A DNA stretch of 24,331 nt, taken from NCBI GenBank assembly GCA_040830565.1, contig JBFOMC010000331.1, positions 1 to 24,331 on the forward strand. Direction: 5' to 3'. Numbering within the stretch: position 1 is the stretch's first letter; every line of letters starts with the position of its first letter. The stretch is from JAFMPW01 sp040830565. GTDB lineage: Bacteria > Bacteroidota > Bacteroidia > Flavobacteriales > Flavobacteriaceae. Shown in pieces: positions 1-7,698 of the stretch. The notes below the pieces were generated by a model. That model was not told the origin of the DNA. It saw only the letters and a list, made by a program, of their open reading frames with translations, and did no database searches. The position numbers and the translations under genes are program-made.

Positions 1-471
1 ATACGCCAGGACGCTCCCAATATTCCCGCGGGCAACGCCCTGATCATATTAAATGCCATTTTTTATGGATCGTATTTAATCGTTGCCAAAATCCTAATTG
101 AGAAATACCACCCCTTTACTTTTATGAAATGGCTCTTTACCATAGGAATCTTAATTTGTCTTCCTTTTGGTTTTCAGGAACTCACGGAAATTGAGTGGAG
201 TACAATGCCTTTTGAAGCCGCGTGGAAAATTATTTTTGTGGTAGTAGGTACTACATTTTGTACATATCTATTCAACATTTTTGCTTTAACCCAACTAAGA
301 GCTTCCACTTTGAGCGCCTTTGTTTATGTACAACCTTTGCTTGGCATTCTCTTTGCCGTTGCTATGGGAAAGGATAGCCTTACTACCGTAAAAGTTCTGG
401 CAGCCTCCCTGGTGCTTATCGGGGTCTACCTCGCCAGCCGCAAACCTAAACCAGGTGCACAGGCTTCTTAG
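1..471 (+). CDS. EamA/DMT-family inner-membrane transporter, 3' part only
   Basis: The reading frame is open from the first base of the window, so the start lies outside and only about 156 residues are visible. They are strongly hydrophobic and form several membrane segments: around visible residues 13-30 (NALIILNAIFYGSYLIVAK), then MKWLFTIGILICLPFGF, then FEAAWKIIFVVVGTTFCTYLF, then TLSAFVYVQPLLGILFAVAMG and VLAASLVLIGVYLAS. The pattern of a segment ending in tyrosine/phenylalanine, the motif FVYVQPLLGILFA and the last helix with LIGVYLASR is typical of the second EamA repeat of drug/metabolite transporters. The substrate cannot be told. The internal Met at 124 is not a sensible start because the homology clearly continues upstream. 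The 3' end overlaps the end of the opposing thioesterase gene by 26 bases. Confidence 0.88.
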   Translation: MRQDAPNIPAGNALIILNAIFYGSYLIVAKILIEKYHPFTFMKWLFTIGILICLPFGFQELTEIEWSTMPFEAAWKIIFVVVGTTFCTYLFNIFALTQLRASTLSAFVYVQPLLGILFAVAMGKDSLTTVKVLAASLVLIGVYLASRKPKPGAQAS

Positions 472-922
472 CGTGCTTCCGGGTATCTTCTTTGGTAAGT
501 ACTTTAAAATCTTCCGGTTTATCTATCTTTTCCCAAACACTTAACAATTCAGGAGGGAGTGCCGTTAAACTCCTTGCTTTTAAATTTATCCAGGCTCCCA
601 TCATCTCGCAATGCGCAACATTTCTGCCCTTACTGTCATAAAAGTTATGTCTGAATTCAAAGAACATTCCATCTTCACTTAGTCCAATAACTTCTAGGGA
701 AACCTTTAAGGGCCTACCAGGGAATACTTCTTTGAAATAGTACATATGCTCATAAAAAACTACAGGCCCTATTTGCTTGCTCTGCATAATTCTCTGATCA
801 AATCCCAATTCCCATAAGAAGGCCATCCGGGTATGACTCATGAAATTCACATAGGCACTATTGGCCAAATGTCTATTGGCATCTACATCACTCCACCTAA
901 TTTCGAACTCTTTTATGTACAT
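446..922 (-). CDS. Acyl-CoA thioesterase, 4-hydroxybenzoyl-CoA thioesterase (hotdog) family
   Basis: A 158-residue protein with the length of a single hotdog domain. The N-terminus reads EIRWSDVDANRHLANSAYV (residues 7-25). It matches the 4HBT/YbgC active-site signature, in which the second Asp (D14 here) is the usual catalytic acid and the following segment begins the long central helix. The usual Gly-His of the signature is Arg-His here. The centre (residues 70-112) has the expected alternating beta strands. Family members hydrolyse acyl-CoA or acyl-ACP thioesters in the cytoplasm; the acyl chain used here cannot be predicted. The C-terminus is Lys-rich (KEDTRKHAKKP). The gene is divergent from the nitronate monooxygenase-like gene, with a -7 box TATTTTTG (minus strand of 960-967) about 40 bases upstream of the ATG. 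It ends inside the opposing transporter gene. Confidence 0.88.
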   Translation of the reverse strand: MYIKEFEIRWSDVDANRHLANSAYVNFMSHTRMAFLWELGFDQRIMQSKQIGPVVFYEHMYYFKEVFPGRPLKVSLEVIGLSEDGMFFEFRHNFYDSKGRNVAHCEMMGAWINLKARSLTALPPELLSVWEKIDKPEDFKVLTKEDTRKHAKKPVHLV

Positions 923-958
923 TTCTAAAAAGTATTTTATTATGCGTGCATAAGAATT

Positions 959-979
959 CCAAAAATACCATAGTTTTGG
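959..979. promoter_or_regulatory. Back-to-back divergent -7 promoter boxes in an imperfect palindrome
   Basis: Plus strand 971-978 reads TAGTTTTG and the minus strand of 960-967 reads TATTTTTG. Both fit the Bacteroidota -7 consensus TAnnTTTG. Together they form an inverted repeat with arms CCAAAA (959-964) and TTTTGG (974-979). The first would serve the gene starting at 1039 and the second the thioesterase starting at 922. I see no TTG at the ideal -33 distance for either, so this is a motif-level call. If both work, polymerases could not occupy them together. Confidence 0.45.
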
Positions 980-1038
980 AAAATGCAGAAGAATATCAGA
1001 TAAAATTATTCCCTATTTTTAAAACTCAAAACTAGACT

Positions 1039-2013
1039 ATGAGCACCAACGCACCTTTTATTAAAGACTTGTCGCTTCCGGCAATTGCAGCCCCCATGTT
1101 TCTCATTTCCGGACCCGAATTGGTTATTGAATGTTGTAAAAATGGCATTGTAGGAACCTTTCCTGCTCTAAACCAAAGAAGCAGTGAAGGTTTTGAGGAA
1201 TGGTTAATTCAAATAAAATCGGCTCTTAAGTCATTTGAAGAGGAGACTGGAAAGAAGGCAGCCCCTTTTGGGGTGAATCTCATTGTGCACCAAACCAACC
1301 CAAGATTGGAAGCGGATTTGAAATTATGCATGAAGCATCAAGTCCCATTGATCATTACCTCCTTGGGCGCCGTATCACAGGTGGTAGATGCGATACATAG
1401 CTATGGCGGACTGGTCTTCCATGATATCATTAAAAAACGTCATGCGGAGAAAGCCTCAGAAGCAGGGGTAGACGGACTTATTCTGGTAGCCGCTGGAGCC
1501 GGGGGCCATGCCGGCACCATCAATCCCATGACCCTGGTTGCCGAAGTGAAGAAATTTTTCAACAAGACCATTGTTTTGTCTGGTTGCATAAGCACCGGAA
1601 GAGATATTGCCTCAGCCTTGCAAATGGGAGCAGATCTGGCGTATATGGGAACAAGGTTTATCAATACAAAAGAGAGTAAAGCTCCTGAAGCATATCAAAA
1701 AATGATCGTAGAAGCCGGTTCCAGTGATGTGGTTTACACCGCGGCTATTTCTGGTGTTCATGCCAATTTTCTTGGACCCAGCTTGCAGGCGGCAGGAATT
1801 ACTCAAGAGGACTTAAAGAAGGATACCAAAATAGATTTCGGCAAGGAACTAGATACAGAGGCAAAGGCCTGGAAGACCATCTGGTCTGCTGGACAGGGTG
1901 TTGCCAGCATAGACAATACCCTCCCTGTAGCCACCCTCGTGGATGAGCTGAAAAACGAGTTTACCGAAGCGGTAAAGCAGCAAATCAAAGTACTTGAAAC
2001 CTATCCAAAGTAG
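1039..2013 (+). CDS. Nitronate monooxygenase-like FMN flavoprotein (2-nitropropane dioxygenase family)
   Basis: A 324-residue TIM-barrel flavoprotein, a usual length for the family. Visible marks are the opening strand LPAIAAPMFLISGPELV (14-29), the second strand GIVGTFPALNQRS, the glycine-rich stretch AAGAGGHAG (151-159), whose His157 matches the conserved active-site histidine region of nitronate monooxygenases, the strand VLSGCISTGRDI and the FMN phosphate-binding part QMGADLAYMGTRFINTKES (195-213). Known members oxidise alkyl nitronates such as propionate 3-nitronate with O2, or act as enoyl reductases, and are cytosolic. The exact substrate is unknown. The start ATG is preceded by an A/T-rich leader with no Shine-Dalgarno. 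It is followed at 50 bases by the YheT-like hydrolase on the same strand, so the two may be co-transcribed. Confidence 0.9.
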   Translation: MSTNAPFIKDLSLPAIAAPMFLISGPELVIECCKNGIVGTFPALNQRSSEGFEEWLIQIKSALKSFEEETGKKAAPFGVNLIVHQTNPRLEADLKLCMKHQVPLIITSLGAVSQVVDAIHSYGGLVFHDIIKKRHAEKASEAGVDGLILVAAGAGGHAGTINPMTLVAEVKKFFNKTIVLSGCISTGRDIASALQMGADLAYMGTRFINTKESKAPEAYQKMIVEAGSSDVVYTAAISGVHANFLGPSLQAAGITQEDLKKDTKIDFGKELDTEAKAWKTIWSAGQGVASIDNTLPVATLVDELKNEFTEAVKQQIKVLETYPK

Positions 2014-2063
2014 CATTATCCAGGTCTGTTTTGTGTAAACCCAATACCTGATACTTTAACCAA

Positions 2064-3026
2064 ATGCCAATAGTTACCTCCCAGTATAGTCCTCCAATTG
2101 CGTTCCGCAATGGACACTTTTCTACTATTTATTCTGGTTTGTTCAGACGTGTAATACCACCCTCTCAGCAAAGAGAGCGTTTGGAGCTTCATGATGGCGA
2201 CTTTATGGATCTCGATTGGTCTTTTGCAAAAAAGTCCACTCAAAAAGTTGTTATTCTATTACACGGGCTCGAGGGCAATGGGCAACGGCCTTATATTACG
2301 GGAAGTGCCAGGGTTCTTATTCCTGAGGGCTACGACACCTGTGCTGTCAATTTTAGAGGATGTAGTGGAGAGACTAATCGCTTATATCGCTCATACCATT
2401 CCGGAGCAACAGAGGATCTGGAAATTGTGATACAGCACATTCTAGGGAAGGGGAAGTACAAAGAAATTTATATCAAGGGATTTAGTTTGGGAGGTAATAT
2501 GGCCCTAAAATATGTAGGGGAACGCCCGGACCTCGCTAAAGAAGTTAAGGCCGTAATTGCAGTTTCCGTTCCCTGTAGTTTACACAGCTCCCTGATTGAA
2601 TTGCTGAAGCCAAAAAACTTCCTATACGCCAAGCGTTTTAAGAATCATCTGGTAGCAAAACTGCGTCAAAAACAATTACTTTTTCCAGAGATCATAACGA
2701 ATGAAGACATCAAAAGAGTTAACACCCTTAAAGATTTCGACGATATTTACACTAGCAGGGCCCACGGTTTTGAAGATGCAATAGACTACTATGACCAATG
2801 TAACTGCTTGCAGTTCTTACCCAATATTCGTATTCCTAGTCTTATTTTAAACGCAAAGAACGATTCTTTCCTGGGACCTGAATGTTATCCCTACCATATC
2901 GCTGAGAGGAACCCGGCTATTTATCTGGAAACACCAACTTACGGAGGTCATGTGGGCTTCCATGACAGGGAAAATTGTTATTATAATGAGAAAAGAGCCT
3001 TAAAATTTCTGGAAGAGCTTCTATAA
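2064..3026 (+). CDS. YheT-family alpha/beta hydrolase (predicted esterase)
   Basis: A 320-residue protein of the YheT/ABHD1-3 subgroup. The family N-terminus is clear: PPIAFRNGHFSTIY (10-23), then DGDFMDLDW (44-52). The oxyanion region is LLHGLEGNG (65-73) and the nucleophile elbow is GFSLGG (139-144, nucleophile Ser141). The charge-relay Asp is D267 in NAKNDSF and the His is H296 in GGHVGF. All three catalytic residues are therefore present. There is no signal peptide, so the protein is cytosolic or peripheral. Relatives hydrolyse short carboxyl esters in vitro and their natural substrates are mostly unknown. It lies 50 bases after the flavoprotein gene and 43 bases before the cytochrome gene, all on the plus strand. 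Confidence 0.92.
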   Translation: MPIVTSQYSPPIAFRNGHFSTIYSGLFRRVIPPSQQRERLELHDGDFMDLDWSFAKKSTQKVVILLHGLEGNGQRPYITGSARVLIPEGYDTCAVNFRGCSGETNRLYRSYHSGATEDLEIVIQHILGKGKYKEIYIKGFSLGGNMALKYVGERPDLAKEVKAVIAVSVPCSLHSSLIELLKPKNFLYAKRFKNHLVAKLRQKQLLFPEIITNEDIKRVNTLKDFDDIYTSRAHGFEDAIDYYDQCNCLQFLPNIRIPSLILNAKNDSFLGPECYPYHIAERNPAIYLETPTYGGHVGFHDRENCYYNEKRALKFLEELL

Positions 3027-3069
3027 GTGAATGTATTCCTTATATTAGTAATTCTAAAATCAGTCGAAC

Positions 3070-3558
3070 ATGAAAAAATTACTTGTCTTATTTGTCCTGG
3101 GAGCTTTTATAGCAAGCTGCGGAGGGAAAGAAAAAAAGGAAGAGAAAAAAGAAGGTTTCGAAATGAGCCGCACTAAAAAGGAAGACAAACCTGAGGAAAC
3201 GGCATCTGAAGGAGTTCCTGTAGATCTTAATAATAAAGGTGTTGGACCCATAACTTCGGTTGACTTTGGTGACGAAATAGACACGGCAATGGCAGAAAAG
3301 GGAGGCCAGACCTTCAATACCATCTGCATAGCATGCCACCAGGCTGAACAGCGAATGATAGGACCTGCTATGAAAGGAATTTATGAAAGAAGAAGTCCGG
3401 AATGGGTTATGAACATGATTCTTAATCCGGATGGAATGTTGAAAGAAGATCCTATTGCAAAAGCCTTGCTAAAGGAATACAACAATGCTATTATGCTTAA
3501 TCAGAACTTAAGTGAGGAAGATGCCAGAGCAGTAGCTGAGTACCTTCGAACCCTATAG
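3070..3558 (+). CDS. Lipoprotein mono-haem c-type cytochrome
   Basis: A 162-residue exported cytochrome. The N-terminus is a lipoprotein signal (MKKLLVLFVLGAFIASC, lipid-modified Cys17). A highly charged Lys/Glu tether of about 30 residues follows (18-46). The haem domain starts near residue 66. CIACH (86-90) is the covalent haem attachment site with His90 as proximal ligand, GPAMKGIYERR is the following loop, and Met142 in AIMLNQNLSEEDARAVAEYL is the probable distal ligand before the final helix of a class I cytochrome c. It should carry electrons in the periplasm, anchored to a membrane by lipid and held off it by the charged tether. The redox partner is unknown and no oxidase or dehydrogenase gene adjoins it. 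A strong terminator follows within 65 bases. Confidence 0.92.
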   Translation: MKKLLVLFVLGAFIASCGGKEKKEEKKEGFEMSRTKKEDKPEETASEGVPVDLNNKGVGPITSVDFGDEIDTAMAEKGGQTFNTICIACHQAEQRMIGPAMKGIYERRSPEWVMNMILNPDGMLKEDPIAKALLKEYNNAIMLNQNLSEEDARAVAEYLRTL

Positions 3559-3579
3559 ATAGAAAACCTTATTTACTTT

Positions 3580-3620
3580 AATGCCTGTATCTTTTAGTCA
3601 ATAGATATGGGCATTTTTTT
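3580..3620 (+). terminator. Rho-independent terminator after the cytochrome gene
   Basis: Arms AATGCCTGTATCT (3580-3592) and AGATATGGGCATT (3603-3615) pair over 13 positions, two of them G-U wobbles. They are separated by a 10-base loop and run into seven T residues (3614-3620). It marks the end of the plus-strand transcript carrying the cytochrome gene. Confidence 0.88.
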
Positions 3621-3728
3621 GCTTAAACAAGGCCGTTGCACCTTTTAATTACAATAACCAAAACTCAACTGTAACGAATTCATGATAAACGACACTAATA
3701 GTTATGTTCAACATCATAACCAGAGACT

Positions 3729-3911
3729 ATGGAAAGTAAAACACGTACATTGATCATTCTTGGTGGCCTTCTTCTAGGATTCAGTTTAGTGGCTAAAAAT
3801 TACTTTGGCATCCATCAGGATTTGGAAGACTTTATCCTAGGGATATCCCTGGCCTTTATGGCCTCTGCCTTATTCTTCCAGGTGAAAGCAAAAAATAATT
3901 CACTACCTTAA
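3729..3911 (+). CDS. Small membrane protein of unknown function
   Basis: A 60-residue reading frame that I do not recognise. It has a short basic N-terminus (MESKTRT), a first hydrophobic helix (LIILGGLLLGFSLVA, about 8-22), a polar hairpin containing HQDLED (29-34) and a second hydrophobic helix (FILGISLAFMASALFF, about 35-50), then a Lys/Asn tail. The two-helix arrangement with a loop containing two acidic residues, and its place alone between a terminator and the next plus-strand gene, suggest a real small inner-membrane protein rather than chance. The next gene begins 39 bases downstream, so they may share a transcript. No role can be deduced. Confidence 0.62.
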   Translation: MESKTRTLIILGGLLLGFSLVAKNYFGIHQDLEDFILGISLAFMASALFFQVKAKNNSLP

Positions 3912-3950
3912 AGCTTAGCAAACCCATTCATCAATCATAAAAAGTTTACT

Positions 3951-4313
3951 ATGAATATTAATCCGCAGGTTGATGCTTTTCTTAGAGAAAAACAACATCC
4001 TATGCATGCCGAAATCCAAAAGGTCAGGGAAATCATCCTAGCTACAGATCCAAAAATTGAAGAAACCATTAAGTGGAGAAGCCCCACCTTTATGTATAAA
4101 GGGAATATGGCTTCTTACTTCATGAACGCCAAAAAACACGTCAGCCTGATGTTTCACAAAGGTGCCTTTATCCAAGACAATTCTGGTATTTTAGAAGGAG
4201 ATGGGAAAGAAGGACGCGTGGCCAAATTTTCTACCTTGGAGGAGATCGAAGACAAAAAAGAGCAGCTACAAAATGTGGTTAAAGAATGGATTCGCATGCA
4301 AGATGAGGCTTAA
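3951..4313 (+). CDS. DUF1801 domain protein
   Basis: A 120-residue cytosolic protein matching the DUF1801 (YdhG-like) fold along its whole length. An N-terminal helix pair (VDAFLREKQHP, then IQKVREIILATDPKIEETIKW) is followed by the characteristic W-R-SP-F-Y-G segment (WRSPTFMYKGNMASYF, about 42-57), the strand KHVSLMFHKGAF (61-72), the segment ILEGDGKEGRVAKF (78-91) and a C-terminal helix. The biochemical role of the family is not established. The gene sits 39 bases after the small membrane protein and converges on the SulP gene, with only 22 bases between their ends and no clear terminator between them. Confidence 0.85.
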   Translation: MNINPQVDAFLREKQHPMHAEIQKVREIILATDPKIEETIKWRSPTFMYKGNMASYFMNAKKHVSLMFHKGAFIQDNSGILEGDGKEGRVAKFSTLEEIEDKKEQLQNVVKEWIRMQDEA

Positions 4314-4335
4314 TTTGCGATTGACGGCTTGTGCA

Positions 4336-5865
4336 TCAAACTTTATCTACAACTACTTTGTAGGTGGGATCTTCCAGCACATTGACCTCAATAAGGGTAT
4401 CCGCATTTTTTAAGAGGCGCTTGCAGTCCCTGCTAAGGTGCTTAAGATGCACTGTTTTGCCTACTTTCATATAGCGTTCGGTAATCTTATTTAAGGCTTC
4501 AATAGCAGACATGTCTACTACCCTGCTTTCCTTAAAATCGATTACCACTTCGTCAGGGTCATTTAAGACATCAAATTTCTCATTGAACATGCTTACCGAC
4601 CCAAAAAATAAGGGGCCATATATTTCGTAGTGCTTTACGCCATGCTCATCAATATGTTTTCTGGCCCTAATACGCTTGGCATTATCCCAGGCGAAAACCA
4701 AAGCAGAAATGATCACCCCAACCAGCACGGCCAAAGCGAGGTTATGCAGGAATACGGTAACCAAAGTAACCAAAACCATTACCAAAACATCAGACTTAGG
4801 CATTCTTCTAAACGTCCTAAGGCTAGCCCATTCAAAGGTTCCTAAAGCTACCATGATCATAAGACCCGTGAGCGCAGCCATAGGAACTTGTTCTATAAGG
4901 TCGGCTCCAAACATGATAAATACCAAAAGCATAATAGCAGCTACAATCCCCGAGAGACGGGCTCTTGCTCCATTTGAGGTATTTATCAGGCTCTGCCCAA
5001 TCATAGCGCAACCTCCCATCCCGGAAAAGAAACCGGAAAGCACATTAGCCGTTCCCTGGGCAACGGCCTCTTTATTGCCCCTTCCTCGGGTTTCCGTAAT
5101 TTCATCCACAATGTTTAGTGTCAACAAACTTTCTATTAATCCCACCCCGGCAACTATAGCTGCGTAAGGAAAAATAATTCTAAAAGTCTCCAAATTAAGT
5201 GGAACTTGCGGGAGGTGAAAAGGTGGGAACCCTCCTTGAATGGATGCTATATCCCCGATAGATCTGGTTTCCATATCAAACAACAGAACAATACCGAAAA
5301 CAAGCAAAATGGCGACTAGGGAAGAGGGTACAATTTTACTCAGTTTTGGGAGGCCCCAAATCACCAACATGGTCAGGAGTACCAGGCCCAAAAAAGTAAT
5401 AAGGGCGGTCCCCGAAAGCCAATGGCCATCTGCAGTTTTAAACTGATCAAGTTGAGATAGAAAGATGATAATAGCCAAACCATTTACAAACCCAAAAATC
5501 ACAGGATGTGGTACGAGTCGCATGAACTTCCCCAAGCGCAAAAAGCCCGCGAGCATCTGTATCAATCCTGCCAAAACTACGGCAGCAAAAACATACTCTA
5601 TGCCATGTTGTTGGGCTAAGGCAACAATCACAACGGCAACGGCGCCGGTAGCTCCCGAGATCATACCCGGTCTACCTCCTAAAATTGAGGTTACCAAACC
5701 CATCACAAATGCCGCATACAGTCCTGTAAGTGGTGAAAGTCCGGCTATTAGTGCAAAGGCAATAGCCTCTGGTACCAGGGCAAGGGCAACGGTAATTCCG
5801 GAAAGCACCTCTGTCTTATAATTGACTTCTTGAGAAAAATCAAACAGATTTAAATATTTCTTCAA
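4336..5865 (-). CDS. SulP-family anion transporter with C-terminal STAS domain
   Basis: A 509-residue SulP protein. Residues 1-400 hold about 12-14 membrane spans with family hallmarks: the N-terminal LSGITVALALVPEAIAFALIAGLSPLTGLYAAF (21-53), GGRPGMISGATGAVAVV (63-79) and the segment SGFFSGMGGCAMIGQSLINTSNGARARLSG (about 277-306). Residues 412-509 form a short cytoplasmic STAS domain with the expected strand and helix DFKESRVVDMSAIEAL (433-448, Ser443 at the usual position). SulP proteins move sulfate, bicarbonate or other anions across the inner membrane, often with sodium or protons. Sequence alone does not settle the anion, and no sulfate-assimilation gene is near. Its own -7 box (minus strand of 5887-5894) suggests transcription separate from the symporter gene upstream. 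Confidence 0.93.
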   Translation of the reverse strand: MKKYLNLFDFSQEVNYKTEVLSGITVALALVPEAIAFALIAGLSPLTGLYAAFVMGLVTSILGGRPGMISGATGAVAVVIVALAQQHGIEYVFAAVVLAGLIQMLAGFLRLGKFMRLVPHPVIFGFVNGLAIIIFLSQLDQFKTADGHWLSGTALITFLGLVLLTMLVIWGLPKLSKIVPSSLVAILLVFGIVLLFDMETRSIGDIASIQGGFPPFHLPQVPLNLETFRIIFPYAAIVAGVGLIESLLTLNIVDEITETRGRGNKEAVAQGTANVLSGFFSGMGGCAMIGQSLINTSNGARARLSGIVAAIMLLVFIMFGADLIEQVPMAALTGLMIMVALGTFEWASLRTFRRMPKSDVLVMVLVTLVTVFLHNLALAVLVGVIISALVFAWDNAKRIRARKHIDEHGVKHYEIYGPLFFGSVSMFNEKFDVLNDPDEVVIDFKESRVVDMSAIEALNKITERYMKVGKTVHLKHLSRDCKRLLKNADTLIEVNVLEDPTYKVVVDKV

Positions 5866-5886
5866 TTCCTTGTGAATTTAAGGGCG

Positions 5887-5894
5887 CAAAAATA
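5887..5894 (-). promoter_or_regulatory. -7 box for the SulP gene
   Basis: The minus strand reads TATTTTTG, fitting TAnnTTTG, ending 21 bases before the SulP ATG; a transcript start near 5880 would give a leader of about 15 bases. No TTG lies at the ideal -33 spacing, so confidence is limited. Confidence 0.4.
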
Positions 5895-5971
5895 ACTACT
5901 TATTCCGGACCGACCCTATTTTCAAAAAGAATTGTTGAACTGATAATTTTCGAGGGTGTTAATTCTGCATA

Positions 5972-7651
5972 CTACTGTGCGATACCCCATGAACTGAAAA
6001 TTCCCCATAGAACAAGCACGAGTACAATTAAAATCACCGTCAAAATGGTATCCGTGGTCCATTTCCATTTAACCGGAGTCTCCGTTTTTTGAAAAGTAAC
6101 GGCTTGTAACACGGCTTCAGATTGTATTTTGCCCGTTTTACTAACCAACATGAGTACTGCCGCGCAGAAAAGGAAAAGGAATAAAGCAAAGTGAAGAAAG
6201 TTTATTCCTAAAAAGTATCCAAGAAATGATCCTTCACTTACCACAATGGTTCCCTCCTTACTTAAAAATTCTGTAACCAACCTAAAGATGCCCAGCCCAA
6301 AGCCCGTCCACAAAGCCACGATGGCTCCCCTGGCATTGATCCATTTATAAAAAAGACCAAAAAGAAAGACAGCGGCTATGGGAGGTGAAATATAGGCCTG
6401 TACACTTTGTAAGTAATGAAAAATACCTCCACCCATCAAGGCCTTCATAAAAGGAATCCACCCTAGGCTAACCAATACCAGAACCACTGTGGCTATTTGT
6501 CCGAATCTTACCAGGTCTTTCTCAGAAGCATCAGGCCTTCGCTGACGATAGAAATCAATAGTCAACAAAGTGGAACTGGAATTAAAGGCTGAGGAAAGCG
6601 AACTCATCAGGGCCGCCAACAGTCCGGCTATAGCCAAGCCTTTAAGTCCCAGTGGCAAGAAATTGGTAATCATTGTGGGCAAAGCCTGATCCGCGTTGTC
6701 CAAGGCAAAACTTATCTCTCCTTTTTGTAATAAGGCATAGGCGATTACCCCCGGGATAAAGAATATAAAAACAGGTAATAACTTTAAATAGCCCGCAAAA
6801 AGAGCTCCCTTTCGGGCGTTACTAACATCTTTAGCCGAAAGGGTTCTTTGTACTATGTATTGATCGGTACACCAATACCAGATCCCGAGAATTGGTGCTC
6901 CAAACAGCATGCCGGTCCAGGGGTATTCGGTATCGTTCATAGGCCGCCATAAATTGAAGAAACGCTCTTTGGGCGGGTTCCCCGGCTGCTCAGCAGCAAC
7001 TGATAGCGTCTCCATGAGCCCGTCCCAGCCTCCCAGGGCATGTATTCCAAATAGGGTAACTGCTATGGTTCCTGCAAGCAGAATAAACGCCTGGACCATA
7101 TCAGTGTAGATCACAGCTTTTAACCCGCCAAGCACCGTATAAAAACCAGTAGCAATTACGGTAATTATGGCTCCCGTCCAAAAGGGGATGCCTATGGTTT
7201 CAAAGACCAGAGCTCCGGCAAAAATTATCAGTGATATTTTGGTGATCACATAGGCCAGAATAGAGACTACAGACAAATAATTTCTGCAGCTTTTGGAGTA
7301 TCGTTTTTCCAAAAACTCTGGCATAGTGTATACCCCGGTCCTAATGTAGAAAGGCACAAAGACCCATCCTAGCAGGATCAATACCAGGGAAGCAATGATC
7401 TCAAAATTTGCCATGGGCATACTCGCCCTGGCACCTGCTCCTGAAACTCCCAGGATAATTTCAGAACCAATGTTGGAAGCAAACAACGATGCTCCAACCA
7501 CCAACCATCCCTGATTTTTGCCTGCCAGAAAATAATCAACAGCTCCCTTTGAAGTCGAACGGCTCTTTGAGGCCCATTGTGCAATCCACAATATGATCCC
7601 AAAATAGATGACAATAATGAGAATGTCCCAAAGGCTGAGATTAGACAGCAT
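5972..7651 (-). CDS. Sodium/solute symporter, SGLT-like (SSS family)
   Basis: A 559-residue inner-membrane protein with about 14 spans, close to the usual SSS size. Family marks in order are the first span with DYFLAGKNQGW (39-49), ASLFASNIGSEIILGVSGAGA (54-74), the segment YWCTDQYIVQRTLSAKDVSNARKG (about 259-282), typical of the sugar-transporting branch that includes vSGLT and SGLT1, LAALMSSLSSAFNSSSTLLTID (345-366), with the Ser residues of the Na2 site, and LQSVQAYISPPIAAVFLFG (414-432), where Gln residues contact sugar in SGLTs. It should import a sugar-like or related polar solute with sodium. It starts 47 bases after the dioxygenase gene on the same strand, with no promoter motif in between, so the two are probably one transcript and the dioxygenase may act on what this protein brings in. 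Confidence 0.93.
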   Translation of the reverse strand: MLSNLSLWDILIIVIYFGIILWIAQWASKSRSTSKGAVDYFLAGKNQGWLVVGASLFASNIGSEIILGVSGAGARASMPMANFEIIASLVLILLGWVFVPFYIRTGVYTMPEFLEKRYSKSCRNYLSVVSILAYVITKISLIIFAGALVFETIGIPFWTGAIITVIATGFYTVLGGLKAVIYTDMVQAFILLAGTIAVTLFGIHALGGWDGLMETLSVAAEQPGNPPKERFFNLWRPMNDTEYPWTGMLFGAPILGIWYWCTDQYIVQRTLSAKDVSNARKGALFAGYLKLLPVFIFFIPGVIAYALLQKGEISFALDNADQALPTMITNFLPLGLKGLAIAGLLAALMSSLSSAFNSSSTLLTIDFYRQRRPDASEKDLVRFGQIATVVLVLVSLGWIPFMKALMGGGIFHYLQSVQAYISPPIAAVFLFGLFYKWINARGAIVALWTGFGLGIFRLVTEFLSKEGTIVVSEGSFLGYFLGINFLHFALFLFLFCAAVLMLVSKTGKIQSEAVLQAVTFQKTETPVKWKWTTDTILTVILIVLVLVLWGIFSSWGIAQ

Positions 7652-7698
7652 AACTATTTGGCTTGGTTGATCTGCAGTCGAAAGTAAAAATTATTTGG

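Noticed and set aside
3109..3210. A-rich stretch in the cytochrome gene as a slippery or repeat element
   Set aside because: It simply encodes the Lys/Glu tether between lipobox and haem domain; the frame is continuous on both sides.
4676..5167. 163-codon open frame opposite the SulP gene
   Set aside because: It is the antisense of a well-supported transporter gene, rich in Pro/Thr/Ile as expected of a shadow frame, with no family resemblance.
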